64,000 bases of DNA from Microbacteriaceae bacterium (GCA_031177985.1 JAPSJW010000001.1:124001-188000), one strand, 5' to 3'; positions 17,031-25,168 are shown, counted from the stretch's first letter. Notes: generated from the sequence alone by a model not told the origin. Translations and numbers: made by a program.

Positions 17031-17776
17031 GCCGACAACCCTACCGACCGCAGCAGGTCGCGCAGCGGCGGAAGGAGATCGCCGAGGTCGATGCCGGGGT
17101 CCGGGTCGGGGGTCGGTTCGGGGTCCGGATCCGGCGTGGGCTCAGGGTCCGTGGTCGGATCGGGCGTGGGGTCCGGCTCAGGATCCGGCGCGGGGTCCGG
17201 AGTCGGCTGGGGATCAGGCGTCGGATCGGGGGTGGGACCGGGCCGCGGTGGCGGCGACTGCACCGGAGGGAACGGTTGCGGCGGCTGCGGTTCCCCGGTG
17301 GCGGCGGGCGCGAGGGGCGGACGGCCGGAATCCGTCGGGCGAGGCACCGGGTCCGGACGGGTGCCGGGCTCGCCGTCGGGCACGGAAGGCGAGGTCGCTG
17401 CGTCATCGTCGAGGGGGAGGGTCGGCAGCTCTTCGGCGTCGTTCGGCGAGGCTCCTGGCGTCTGGGGGACGGTCGGCGCGGCGCCGAGGGACTCGTCCGC
17501 CGTCGAGCTCATGACCGCACTCGATGCGATCACCGCCACCGCCGCGAGGCTGACGATCGCCATCGCCCTGCGCCGCTCCATCCTGTCGGCGCGACGCTCG
17601 TCGTCGTGCTCGGCATCGTCGTCCTCCTCGTCGGCGTCGATGACGAGGGCGTCGAGCTCGGGCTCTTCTACCGTGACGACTGGCTCGGGCCCCGAATCGA
17701 GCCAGTAGGGGCGCTCCGCCGCGGCGCGCTCGATCGCACGACGCTCGGCGTCGGGCAGATCGCGGTCGCGCACCAC
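17027..17776 (-). CDS. Single-pass membrane protein with Pro-Asp-Pro-rich outer tail
   Basis: A 249-residue protein in three parts. The N-terminal ~75 residues are charged and acidic and probably cytoplasmic (DADEEDDDAEHDDERRADR). One membrane segment follows (MAIVSLAAVAVIASSAVMSS). The outer half is low-complexity and Pro-rich, with many P-D-P, P-T-P-D-P and P-E-P-D units from about residue 175 to 230, and it ends in a short hydrophobic amphipathic piece (DLLPPLRDLLRS). Such tails are wall-spanning spacers. No enzymatic domain is seen. It overlaps pyrE by four bases. The start follows TAACGT by six bases, so a leaderless mRNA is likely. Confidence 0.72.
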   Translation of the reverse strand: MVRDRDLPDAERRAIERAAAERPYWLDSGPEPVVTVEEPELDALVIDADEEDDDAEHDDERRADRMERRRAMAIVSLAAVAVIASSAVMSSTADESLGAAPTVPQTPGASPNDAEELPTLPLDDDAATSPSVPDGEPGTRPDPVPRPTDSGRPPLAPAATGEPQPPQPFPPVQSPPPRPGPTPDPTPDPQPTPDPAPDPEPDPTPDPTTDPEPTPDPDPEPTPDPDPGIDLGDLLPPLRDLLRSVGLSA

Positions 17777-17782
17777 GCAAGA

Positions 17783-17788
17783 ACGTTA
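17783..17788 (-). promoter_or_regulatory. -10 element TAACGT, leaderless start of the Pro-rich gene
   Basis: TAACGT on the minus strand, then six bases, then the GTG at 17776. Confidence 0.5.
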
Positions 17789-17807
17789 GCTCTGCTCACT
17801 CTCCGAG

Positions 17808-18473
17808 TCACGGGTGAGGTGCGGGTGATCCTCGGGGTGGTACTTCGAAGCCGTGCTCGACCATGTCGATGACGCGCTGCCCGAGTCGACTCGTCACGTC
17901 CTCCGGCATCTCGCGCAGCGGACCGTCGATCGCGAGCATCGCGAGCCCGTGCACGGCCGACCAGGCGAGGAACTCGGCACCAGGGCGATTCGCCTCGGGC
18001 ATGACCCCCGCATCCACGAGGGCGTCGAGCGCTGCGGTCAGCAGTTGAAACGGCGTCCGTCCGCCGCGACCGGCCTTCTCGGCGTCGTCCTTGCCCGTGA
18101 GGGCTGCCGGTACCGAGAATGCGGCGCGGAAGAGCCCGGGCGACCGGCGGGCGAACGTGAGGTAGCCCGTGCCGACCGCGCGCAGGCGGGCGCGGGCCGC
18201 ATCCTGGGACGAAGAGGGCTCCGGCGACGCGGCGAGCGCCTCCTCCATCGCATCGGCGACGTAGCCCTGGGCGACGTTCGATACCGCCTCGAGCAGCGCC
18301 GCGCGGTCGGCGAAGTGGCGATAGGCGGCGTTCGGCACGACCCCCGCCCTGCGAGTCGCCTCGCGCAGCACCACCGCATCCGGTCCTCCGGATGACGCCA
18401 GCTCGATGCCAGCGCGCAGCAGCGCGGCGCGCAGATCGCCGTGTCGGAAGGTGGTGCGCGTGGCTACGCTCAT
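17808..18473 (-). CDS. TetR-family transcriptional regulator
   Basis: A 221-residue repressor. Its N-terminal HTH is HGDLRAALLRAGIELASSGG followed by VVLREATRRAGVVPNAAYRHF, the recognition helix. A C-terminal ligand domain of the TetR_C_33-like type (ALVDAGVMPEANRPGAEFLA, WSAVHGLAML) follows. ATG at 18473 has GGAAGGAAC upstream. It is divergent from a VOC protein gene; the 78-base gap between them carries a palindromic site and a TTGACA on the repressor strand. Autoregulation and control of the VOC gene are therefore likely. The inducer is unknown. Confidence 0.92.
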   Translation of the reverse strand: MSVATRTTFRHGDLRAALLRAGIELASSGGPDAVVLREATRRAGVVPNAAYRHFADRAALLEAVSNVAQGYVADAMEEALAASPEPSSSQDAARARLRAVGTGYLTFARRSPGLFRAAFSVPAALTGKDDAEKAGRGGRTPFQLLTAALDALVDAGVMPEANRPGAEFLAWSAVHGLAMLAIDGPLREMPEDVTSRLGQRVIDMVEHGFEVPPRGSPAPHP

Positions 18474-18510
18474 CGGGTTCCTTCCGAATGCATGGACTCT
18501 CGTTCCAGAG

Positions 18511-18537
18511 TATGTCAACGTGGACGATGTCCACATA
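18511..18537. promoter_or_regulatory. Candidate TetR operator
   Basis: GTGGAC and GTCCAC (18520-18525, 18529-18534) form a perfect 6-bp inverted repeat with a 3-base centre. TATGT and ACATA border it at 18511 and 18537. A minus-strand TTGACA (18513-18518) overlaps it, so bound repressor would block tetR itself. Confidence 0.6.
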
Positions 18538-18551
18538 GGAAGGTGACGAAG

Positions 18552-18926
18552 ATGTTCTCTCCCGATCGCCCGTTCACCGGGTTCTCCGTCGACGACCTCG
18601 ACGCCGCCGCATCGTTCTACGAGTCCACGATCGGCCTCCCGGTGGAGCGTGTCCCCGCCGGCTTGGAGCTGATCTTCGCGACCGGGATGCGTCACTTCGT
18701 CTATCCCAAGGAGAACCACGAGCCGGCGACGTTCACCGTGCTCAACTTCGTCGTGGACGACCTCGCCGCCGCGGTGGACGACCTGGCCGCCAAGGGGGTC
18801 GACTTCCACACCTACGACGACGAGAACACGGATGCGCGCGGCATCCACGCGGGCGGCGGCTACGGCCCCGATATCGCCTGGTTCAAGGACCCAGCGGGCA
18901 ACGTGCTCTCGCTGATCCAGAGCTGA
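18552..18926 (+). CDS. VOC-family (glyoxalase-like) protein
   Basis: A 124-residue single VOC domain. PFTGFSVDDLDAAASFYEST opens the first beta-alpha-beta module, HEPATFTVLNFVVDDLAAAV the second, and IAWFKDPAGNVLSLIQ is the family ending with the metal-ligand Glu replaced by Ser/Gln positions. A catalytic metal site is therefore not evident. It could be a small-molecule-binding or resistance protein. AGGAAGG lies 10 bases before the ATG; GTG three codons earlier is an alternative start. It is controlled from the divergent TetR gene by position. Confidence 0.85.
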   Translation: MFSPDRPFTGFSVDDLDAAASFYESTIGLPVERVPAGLELIFATGMRHFVYPKENHEPATFTVLNFVVDDLAAAVDDLAAKGVDFHTYDDENTDARGIHAGGGYGPDIAWFKDPAGNVLSLIQS

Positions 18927-18949
18927 GCGGTGCGGTCTGCGGGCCGCGC

Positions 18950-18955
18950 TAGCGT
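18950..18955 (+). promoter_or_regulatory. -10 element TAGCGT, leaderless start of xth
   Basis: TAGCGT, then six bases, then the ATG at 18962. No Shine-Dalgarno sequence is present. Confidence 0.5.
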
Positions 18956-18961
18956 GGACGC

Positions 18962-19798
18962 ATGCGCGTCGCCACCTGGAACGTCAACTCGATCCGCAGC
19001 CGAGTCGCCCGTGTGACCGATTGGCTCGTGCGCGAGGACGTCGACGTGCTCGCGATGCAGGAGATCAAGTGCACCGAGGCGCAGTTCCCCTTCGACGCCT
19101 TCCATGACGCCGGCTACGAGGTCGCCCTGCACGGGCTGAACCAGTGGAACGGCGTCGCCTTCGCGAGCCGCCTGCCGCTCGAGGAGGTGCAGGTCGGGTT
19201 CGCGAGCGCACCGGGCTTCGGCAAGGCCGACGCGACCGGCGCCCTGCCGCAGGAGGCGCGTGCTCTCGGCGTGACCGTCGACGGCATCCGTCTCTGGAGC
19301 CTCTACGTGCCGAACGGGCGCGCTCTCGGCGACCCGCACTACGACTACAAGCTCGAGTGGCTGGCGAACCTCGCAGCCGAGGTGCAAGGCTGGCTGAAGC
19401 AGTCGGATGCGCCCCTCGCCCTGATGGGCGACTTCAACATCGCCCCGCTCGACATCGACGTGTGGGACCCGAACGTGTTCATCGGCAGCACCCACGTGAG
19501 CGAGCCGGAGCGCGAGGCCTTCCGAGCCTTCGAGGCGGCAGGACTCGTCGACGTCGTGCGCAGTCGCGGCGTCGACGGCTACACCTACTGGGACTACAAG
19601 CAGCTGCGCTTTCCGCGCAACGAGGGGATGCGCATCGACTTCATCCTCGGCTCCCGCGGCTTCGACGAGCTCGTCACGAGCGCGAGCATCCACCGCAACG
19701 AGCGCAAGGGCGATGCACCGAGCGACCATGTGCCGGTGCTCGTCGAGCTGCAGCGCGAGGCGGCCGAGGATGACGACGACCGCCCGATGATCTTCTAG
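18962..19798 (+). CDS. xth: Exodeoxyribonuclease III / AP endonuclease
   Basis: A 278-residue enzyme that cuts at abasic sites and removes 3' blocks in base excision repair. It is a complete EEP fold. MRVATWNVNSIRSR starts the protein, LAMQEIKC gives the metal-binding Glu, LYVPNGRALGD follows, LMGDFNIAPLDIDVWDP carries the catalytic Asp/Asn, DYKQLRFPRNEGMRIDFIL is the DNA-contact region and SDHVPVLVEL the catalytic Asp-His. Length matches bacterial Xth. Its stop shares CTAG with the convergent AEC transporter gene. Confidence 0.96.
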   Translation: MRVATWNVNSIRSRVARVTDWLVREDVDVLAMQEIKCTEAQFPFDAFHDAGYEVALHGLNQWNGVAFASRLPLEEVQVGFASAPGFGKADATGALPQEARALGVTVDGIRLWSLYVPNGRALGDPHYDYKLEWLANLAAEVQGWLKQSDAPLALMGDFNIAPLDIDVWDPNVFIGSTHVSEPEREAFRAFEAAGLVDVVRSRGVDGYTYWDYKQLRFPRNEGMRIDFILGSRGFDELVTSASIHRNERKGDAPSDHVPVLVELQREAAEDDDDRPMIF

Positions 19799-20715
19799 CT
19801 CAGCAGCGCCGCCACGACGAGCAGCACGGGCACCGCGCCGATCGCCGTCAGCAGGATCGTGTCGCGGGAGATGACCTCGCCGCGTTCGTAGCGCTGGGCG
19901 TAGTTGAAGACGTTCTGCGCGCTCGGCAGCGCCGCGAGCACCGTGACGGCGAACAGCGGCTCCCCCTCGAGGCCGAAGACGAACCTCCCCACGGCCCAGG
20001 CGACGAGGGGCATCGCGAGCAGCTTGAGGGCAGTGGCGAGCACCACGTCGCGCCTGCCACTGCCGGGTTCCAGCACCCGCTGACCGTGCAGCGACATGCC
20101 GAACGAGATGAGCACGAGCGGGATCGCGGCGGCGCCGATCAGGCGGAACGGCTCGAGGAGCTCGGTCGGCACCTCGAACGGGAGCAGCGCGATTCCCAGC
20201 CCGAGCGCCGCGCCCAGCACGATCGGGTTCCGCACGGGCTGCAGCAGCACGCGCTTCACCGAAACGGCGCCGCTCGTCGACAGGTCGAGCAGGGCGAGCC
20301 CCACCGGCGCGAAGAGCAGCAGCTGGATGAGGATGACCGGCGCAGAATACGCCGCGTCGCCGATGACGTAGACGGCCACCGGGATGCCGATGTTGTTGGC
20401 GTTAACGTAGCCCGAGGCGAGGGATCCGATGACGGTCTCGGGCACCCGCCTGCGCCAGACGAGGGCCGCGACGAGCGCATAGACGAGCATCATCGCCACA
20501 GCCGCGATCAGCGACACGACGAGCAGCGACGAGAACAGCACCTGCACGTCGGCGTCGGCCAGCACCGTCAGGAGCAGGCAGGGGCTCAGCACGAAGAAGG
20601 TGATGCGGGCCAGTACGGTGCGGCCGGCCGGCCCGAGGATGTCCATGCGGCCGACCACGTAGCCGATGAGGATGACGGCGCCGATGATCGCGAAACCGAT
20701 GAGGACGCCTGTCAC
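19795..20715 (-). CDS. AEC-family (auxin efflux carrier-like) transporter
   Basis: A 306-residue membrane protein with about ten helices, opening with GFAIIGAVILIGYVVGRMDIL. The family signature region SGYVNANNIGIPVAVYVIGD contains the conserved Asn/Gly discontinuous helix of AEC carriers. A second repeat appears as LAALPSAQNVFNYAQRY near the C-terminus. Members export or import small organic acids such as malate; the substrate is not clear. GTG at 20715 matches the usual first helix. GGGAGG directly before it also follows a CAGGAT hexamer by six bases. Confidence 0.88.
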   Translation of the reverse strand: MTGVLIGFAIIGAVILIGYVVGRMDILGPAGRTVLARITFFVLSPCLLLTVLADADVQVLFSSLLVVSLIAAVAMMLVYALVAALVWRRRVPETVIGSLASGYVNANNIGIPVAVYVIGDAAYSAPVILIQLLLFAPVGLALLDLSTSGAVSVKRVLLQPVRNPIVLGAALGLGIALLPFEVPTELLEPFRLIGAAAIPLVLISFGMSLHGQRVLEPGSGRRDVVLATALKLLAMPLVAWAVGRFVFGLEGEPLFAVTVLAALPSAQNVFNYAQRYERGEVISRDTILLTAIGAVPVLLVVAALLS

Positions 20716-20747
20716 CCTCCCATCCTGCCGGTCAGGGGAGCACGGGG

Positions 20748-21182
20748 TCAGCGCGAGAGGATGACCACGAGATTCACGACGAGGATGACGAGGCCCGCGC
20801 CCGCGAGCAGGAACACCCAGAACCTCATCGGCACGAAGAAGAACGTGCTGCGCGGGGCCGACCAGACCTGCTCGCCCGTCTCGGCGTTCACCACCGGGAC
20901 CGCGCGGTGAGTGCGGGGTCTGCCGTGCTCGTCGGTCTCCGGTGTCTCCAGCTTGTGCCACTGGACGACCGGCTGAGCTTTGTCGAGCTTCGGCAGCGCA
21001 CGGTTGACGAAGAGCAGAAGCAGAGAAGCACCGATGATGAAGCCGCCCCCGACGCAGACCCCGTTGAGGGCGTTGTCGTCGACGTCGCCGAGCCCCAGCA
21101 CGGCCTTGATCAGGAATCCGATGCCGACCCCCGCGCCCATGGCGAAGAACACCAGAATGCCCCAGCGCTGCCAGACGATCAT
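20748..21182 (-). CDS. Small membrane protein of unknown function
   Basis: A 144-residue protein with two N-terminal membrane segments (WGILVFFAMGAGVGIGFLI and VCVGGGFIIGASLLLLFV). A hydrophilic middle with WHKLETPETDEHGRPR and a last helix (VFLLAGAGLVILVVNLVVI) follow. The arrangement suggests both ends are near the membrane with a ~60-residue soluble loop. No family is recognised. GAGAGGGAC lies before the ATG. It is transcribed towards the AEC gene 32 bases downstream, so they may share a transcript. Confidence 0.6.
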   Translation of the reverse strand: MIVWQRWGILVFFAMGAGVGIGFLIKAVLGLGDVDDNALNGVCVGGGFIIGASLLLLFVNRALPKLDKAQPVVQWHKLETPETDEHGRPRTHRAVPVVNAETGEQVWSAPRSTFFFVPMRFWVFLLAGAGLVILVVNLVVILSR

Positions 21183-21362
21183 GGAGTCCCTCTCAGGTCG
21201 CTCTCACCCTAGTGGGCGTTGCACCGGACGAGGCTACGCACTTCTCCTGCGCGCGCGACGGCGACCACGCAACATTCCGTCGCCGTGTGCCCGACGGTCG
21301 TCAGCCTTCGCTGAATAGGCTCGGACCGTTCCGAACCAGCAGAGCCCGACGGGAGGGTAGTC

Positions 21363-22748
21363 ATGTCGCAGATCATGCAGGAGTCGATCATCGGTGAGCC
21401 CGAGGTCGTCGAGGACATCGCGACGGATGCCCGCTGGCTCGATCTGAAGGACGCCGCGGCGAGCATCCGCCCGCTGCAGGTGAAGGACGGCAGCATCCCC
21501 GACGCCGAGCGGCACGACGAGGCGCGCGGCCACGTCGCCCGCATCGCCGCGGCCGCACGTGCGCTGCGCTCGGTGTTCCCGCACGACGAGGCGTACCTCG
21601 CCGCCGTCGCCGTCGACTTCGAGCGCTGGGCCGACGCCGGTTTCGGCGTGCCCGACTTCCTCGACTCGCTGAACGCGTTCCAGCCGCAGCAGCACCGGGT
21701 CGACGGCATCCGCCATCTCGTGGTGTTCCCGATGTACACCCAGAACGGCAGCAGCGAGCGGCTCGTCGAGGCGGTGCTCATCGAGGTGCTGTGGCCCGAC
21801 TTCATCGCGGACCTGGAGGCGGGCGACTACTCGAACAAGCTGTTCGTGCCGATCCGCTTCCTCGATTTCACGCCGGGCTACGACACCAACTCGGCCGTGC
21901 TCTTCCCCGAGACGGTCGCGATGCGCAGCATCCCGCAGTTCACCTGGGGCGCGATCTTCGCCGACCGCGAGGCCGCGCGCTATCGCAGGGTGGTGCGCGC
22001 CGCATCCGAGATCACGAAGCTCGAGCTGCCCGCGGAAGCTGCGCGGATGCTCGACGACCAGCAGCTGACCGAGCGCACCTTCGTGATGTGGGACCTCATC
22101 CACGACCGCACTCACATGCGCGGCGACCTGCCGTTCGATCCGTTCATGATCAAGCAGCGGATGCCGTTCTTCCTCTACTCGCTCGAGGAGCTGCGCTGCG
22201 ATCTCACGGCGTTCCGGGAGGCGGTGCGCCTCGAGAGGGCGGAGGAGACGGACGCCGTCACGCGTGAGCACGCGAAGCTCGTGCAGTACGCGGTGATCTT
22301 CGACCGCATCTTCCGGTTCGCGATCACCGGCAGCCGCGTGCGCAACTACGACGGGCTCGGCGGCCAGCTGCTCTTCGCGTGGCTGCACCAGCACCGCGTG
22401 CTGCATTGGACGGACACCTCGCTCGCGTTCGACTGGGAGGGCGTGCCCGCAGCGGTCATCGCGCTCGGCGAGGCGATCGAGGAGCTCTACTGGAAGAGCA
22501 TCGACCGCCCGAAGGTGGCGCACTGGCTCGCCGCATACGAGCTCGTCTCGTCGACGCTCACCCCGCACCCGGCGTCGCTGTGGGCGCGCGGGCTGCCCGA
22601 TGAGATCCTCGCCGGGGCGCCCAAGGGCTACACGGATGCCGTGCTGGACGACGAGTTCCCGCTCTCGATGTTCTACGAGGCGCTCGCCAAGAAGATGGCG
22701 GGCGTGATCGAGTCGACGAGCGGCATCACCGGCCGCACGGATGACTGA
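21363..22748 (+). CDS. DUF6421-type conserved protein
   Basis: A 461-residue soluble protein matching, as far as I recognise, the actinobacterial DUF6421 group. Notable parts are HLVVFPMYTQNGSSERLVEAVL, VMWDLIHDRTHMRGDLPFDPF (a histidine/aspartate-rich segment that could bind metal), KQRMPFFLYSLEELRCDL and a C-terminal LFAWLHQHRVLHW. There is no signal peptide or membrane segment. GGGAGGG precedes the ATG, and TAGGCT at 21316-21321 could be the -10. An SDR gene overlaps its 3' end by eight bases, so the two are co-translated and probably act together. The reaction is unknown. Confidence 0.75.
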   Translation: MSQIMQESIIGEPEVVEDIATDARWLDLKDAAASIRPLQVKDGSIPDAERHDEARGHVARIAAAARALRSVFPHDEAYLAAVAVDFERWADAGFGVPDFLDSLNAFQPQQHRVDGIRHLVVFPMYTQNGSSERLVEAVLIEVLWPDFIADLEAGDYSNKLFVPIRFLDFTPGYDTNSAVLFPETVAMRSIPQFTWGAIFADREAARYRRVVRAASEITKLELPAEAARMLDDQQLTERTFVMWDLIHDRTHMRGDLPFDPFMIKQRMPFFLYSLEELRCDLTAFREAVRLERAEETDAVTREHAKLVQYAVIFDRIFRFAITGSRVRNYDGLGGQLLFAWLHQHRVLHWTDTSLAFDWEGVPAAVIALGEAIEELYWKSIDRPKVAHWLAAYELVSSTLTPHPASLWARGLPDEILAGAPKGYTDAVLDDEFPLSMFYEALAKKMAGVIESTSGITGRTDD

Positions 22749-23373
22749 CCTCACGTCGCGCATCGTCGTCGTCGCGGGAGCGTCGAGCGGATCGGGGCGC
22801 GCCGTCGCTTCGACCCTCCGCTCCCGCGGCGCGACGGTCGTCGCCCTGGGCTCCTCGCTCGACCGTCTGGAGCCGGTGGACGCCGACGAGCGCGTCGAGG
22901 TCGACCTGACGGATCCGGGCGCGACCTTCGCGGTCGCCTCCGACATCCGCTCCCGCTTCGGCCGCGTCGACGGGGTGCTCCACCTCGTCGGCGGCTGGCG
23001 CGGCGGCCAGTCGGACGAGGATTGGGACTGGCTCGAGCCGCGCGTGCTCGGCACGGTGCGGAACACCTCGCGCGCCTTCCGTGAGGCCCTGAACGAGGGC
23101 GGGGACGGCCGGTTCGCCATCGTCTCCAGCACGGCCGTCGCGCGCCCAGGCTGGAGCAACGCGAACTACGCGACGCTCAAGGCGGCGGCCGAGACCTGGA
23201 CGCTGGCCCTCGCCCGAGGCTGGGCCAAGTCGGGAGCAGCCGCCGCGGTGGTCTACCGGGTCGCCTCCCTCGGGGCGGACGGCACCCCCGTCGACCGCCT
23301 CGCCGGCGCGCTCGCCGACCTCTGGTCGGCTCCCGCCGCGGAACTCAACGGCATGGTGGTCGACCTGAGCTGA
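22741..23373 (+). CDS. Short-chain dehydrogenase/reductase
   Basis: A 210-residue SDR, shorter than the usual 240-250. The cofactor motif VVVAGASSGSGRAVA is at the N-terminus, VEVDLTDPG gives the adenine-side Asp, and VDGVLHLVGGW replaces the usual NNAG. IVSSTAV supplies the catalytic Ser and NYATLKAAAETW the Tyr-x-x-x-Lys pair. The residues needed for catalysis are present, but the altered NNAG and short C-terminus make it atypical. It overlaps the DUF6421 gene by eight bases. Confidence 0.85.
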   Translation: MTDLTSRIVVVAGASSGSGRAVASTLRSRGATVVALGSSLDRLEPVDADERVEVDLTDPGATFAVASDIRSRFGRVDGVLHLVGGWRGGQSDEDWDWLEPRVLGTVRNTSRAFREALNEGGDGRFAIVSSTAVARPGWSNANYATLKAAAETWTLALARGWAKSGAAAAVVYRVASLGADGTPVDRLAGALADLWSAPAAELNGMVVDLS

Positions 23374-23376
23374 GCT

Positions 23377-24000
23377 TCAGCGCAGCGCGAGCAGTCGTTC
23401 CGCCTCCGCCGGCGCGAGGTTCTCGACGGCCCGCTCGACGACGTCACGCGGCAGGCGTCGGCCGACTCGCTCGAGGAACGCGACGAGCTCCGCGGGAGCG
23501 CGACGGCCCACAGCGCGCAGCAGCACCCCGACGGCGTGCCGCATCGCCGGATGCCGCTCGCGTCCGAGGCGCTCGGCGAGTTCGAGCGTCGTCGTGACAT
23601 CCCCCTGCTTGACGAAGACGCCGGTGGCGAGGATCGAGAGCAGGCGCACCCACACGACGTCGCTCTTGGCGAGCTGGAAGAACACGTTGCGCGACCCGGT
23701 CGCGTGGGCATCGCCCAGGATCGGCTCGGCGACGACCGCGACGAGCTCCTCGTCGTCGACCCGCTCGGCACGGACGGCGTCGAGCAGCTGCTCGACGATC
23801 GCTTGAGGCTGCCCGCCCGCCCGGTACTGCTCGACGAGGATCAGCAGCGCGGTCAGCCGGTGCTCGCGCTCCTCGCTCCACAGCAGGCCGTCGACCTCGT
23901 GCGAAGGGAGCGCCGCGAACCGGCGGGCGACCCTGCGGCGGCTCGCGTCATCCGTCGCGCGGGTGAGCGCCGCGACGACGTCATTCGCTCCGGCCACCAC
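23377..24000 (-). CDS. AlkD-like HEAT-repeat protein lacking the usual N-terminal part
   Basis: A 207-residue all-helical protein. HRLTALLILVEQY, FFQLAKSDVVWVRLLSILATG and FVKQGDVTTTLELAERLGRE match the core repeats of AlkD DNA-alkylation glycosylases, as does HPAMRHAVGVLLRAVGRR. The usual N-terminal block with FFKTG and the GVRVP stretch is not found; the frame opens with MVAGANDVVAAL instead. It may be a shortened repair enzyme or a non-catalytic relative. GTG at 24000 is chosen because upstream sequence is not AlkD-like. Confidence 0.72.
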   Translation of the reverse strand: MVAGANDVVAALTRATDDASRRRVARRFAALPSHEVDGLLWSEEREHRLTALLILVEQYRAGGQPQAIVEQLLDAVRAERVDDEELVAVVAEPILGDAHATGSRNVFFQLAKSDVVWVRLLSILATGVFVKQGDVTTTLELAERLGRERHPAMRHAVGVLLRAVGRRAPAELVAFLERVGRRLPRDVVERAVENLAPAEAERLLALR

Positions 24001-24035
24001 CCGGCCAGCGTAGGTCGGGCGGCGCCCGGGCCGCT

Positions 24036-24094
24036 GCGAGGTTCCACTTGGGCCCCTGCACCGCACGACCGGTGGGGCTCAAGTGACACCTCGG
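24036..24094. repeat. 59-bp imperfect inverted repeat after the GH130 operon
   Basis: Arms 24036-24055 and 24075-24094 pair at 16 of 20 positions around a 19-base loop. The outer CGAGGT/ACCTCG pairs perfectly. It starts four bases past the GH130 stop on that strand and probably ends the sugar operon. Its layout resembles the 60-bp repeats at 2355 and 3412, but the sequence differs. Confidence 0.55.
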
Positions 24095-24098
24095 ACCT

Positions 24099-25166
24099 CT
24101 ACGTCGTGCGCACCAGCCTGGCTACGCCGATTTTCGAGTCGGCCATCCCGTAGAAGACCCAGTGGCTCCCCTCGATCTCCTCGATCGCGGTGGGGAAGAC
24201 GACGTTCGGCACGATTCCGCTGCGCTCGTCGTCTGTCTCGGGGGCGAGCAACGGCTCGGGCGTCCGTCCCAGCACGACGGAGGGGTCCTCAGCGTCGAGC
24301 AGGATGGCGCCCGCCGCATAGTTGACCTTCTGCTGCTGGGCGATGCCTCGGGCGAGCACACCTGTGACACCGTGGTGGATGAGCAGCCATCCTTCCGGCA
24401 CCCGGAGCGGGGCGGGACCGCCGCCGATCTTGACCTCCTCGAATGGGTACTCCGGGCCCGCGAGAAAGCGGCTCTGCCCCCAGCGCACCAGCGCACGGAT
24501 GTCGTCGAGCACGGCCTGCAGCGGCACGTATGCGATCCAGATGCTCTGCCGGGCATCGGTCACCCCGGCGGGAAGCCGCACACCCTCGCTCGGGCGGATC
24601 TCGCCCAGGTCCCACATCGGCCGGTGCAGCACTGCGAGCGACTCGACCCCGTCTGGCGCGATCACCGGCTCAGGGAAGAAGACGGTGTCCTTGTTGTGGA
24701 ACAGGTTCAGGTCGGTGTCGAGGGCGTCGTCGTACTGGAACAGCGCCGGTCCGAGCCTCCGCCAGCTGCGCAGGTCGTCCGAGACAGCGAGCGCCGTGCG
24801 CGGACCGAGCGGTCCGTAGGCGACGTACGTCATGACGTGCAGCCCGAGCCTGGGGATGAAGGTGACGCGAGGATCCTCGACGCCGGCGTTGCTCTCGCCG
24901 CGCTCCCATCCGCGGTCGGGCGCGAGGACGACTCCCTCGCGCTCGACTCCGACCGGCACCCCGCGCTCGATCACCACCCGTGCGATACCGACTCGCGACA
25001 CATTGCCCGGGCCTACGAGGCGCGGCAGAAGGTACAGGGTGCCGTCCGGTGTCCGTCCCGTCGCAGGATTGAGCACCCCCTCAGCTTCGAGCTCTTCGCC
25101 GTCGAGCGGCGTCATGATGACCCCTGCTCGTTCGAGGGTGTAGGGGACGGGGATTGTGTTCGGCAT
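24099..25166 (-). CDS. Glycoside phosphorylase, GH130 family
   Basis: A 355-residue five-bladed propeller enzyme that uses phosphate to split beta-mannosides (mannosyl-glucose or mannooligosaccharides), giving mannose 1-phosphate. The usual motifs are ordered: VLNPATGRTPDGTLYLLPRL, NAGVEDPRVTFIPRLGLHV with the general-acid Asp, ALAVSDDLRSWRRLG, NKDTVFFPEPV, GQSRFLAGPEYPFEEVKIGGG, LIHHGVTG with the phosphate-binding His, and FPTAIEEIEGSHWVFYGMAD. It has no signal peptide, so it acts on sugars after import by the adjacent ABC transporter. Its ATG is two bases from the permease stop. The exact glycoside is inferred, not shown. Confidence 0.85.
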   Translation of the reverse strand: MPNTIPVPYTLERAGVIMTPLDGEELEAEGVLNPATGRTPDGTLYLLPRLVGPGNVSRVGIARVVIERGVPVGVEREGVVLAPDRGWERGESNAGVEDPRVTFIPRLGLHVMTYVAYGPLGPRTALAVSDDLRSWRRLGPALFQYDDALDTDLNLFHNKDTVFFPEPVIAPDGVESLAVLHRPMWDLGEIRPSEGVRLPAGVTDARQSIWIAYVPLQAVLDDIRALVRWGQSRFLAGPEYPFEEVKIGGGPAPLRVPEGWLLIHHGVTGVLARGIAQQQKVNYAAGAILLDAEDPSVVLGRTPEPLLAPETDDERSGIVPNVVFPTAIEEIEGSHWVFYGMADSKIGVARLVRTT

Positions 25167-25168
25167 AG

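Noticed and set aside
17041-17260. Short tandem repeats considered as a CRISPR array or minisatellite
   Set aside because: They are codons of the Pro-Asp-Pro tail, with imperfect unit length and no spacers.
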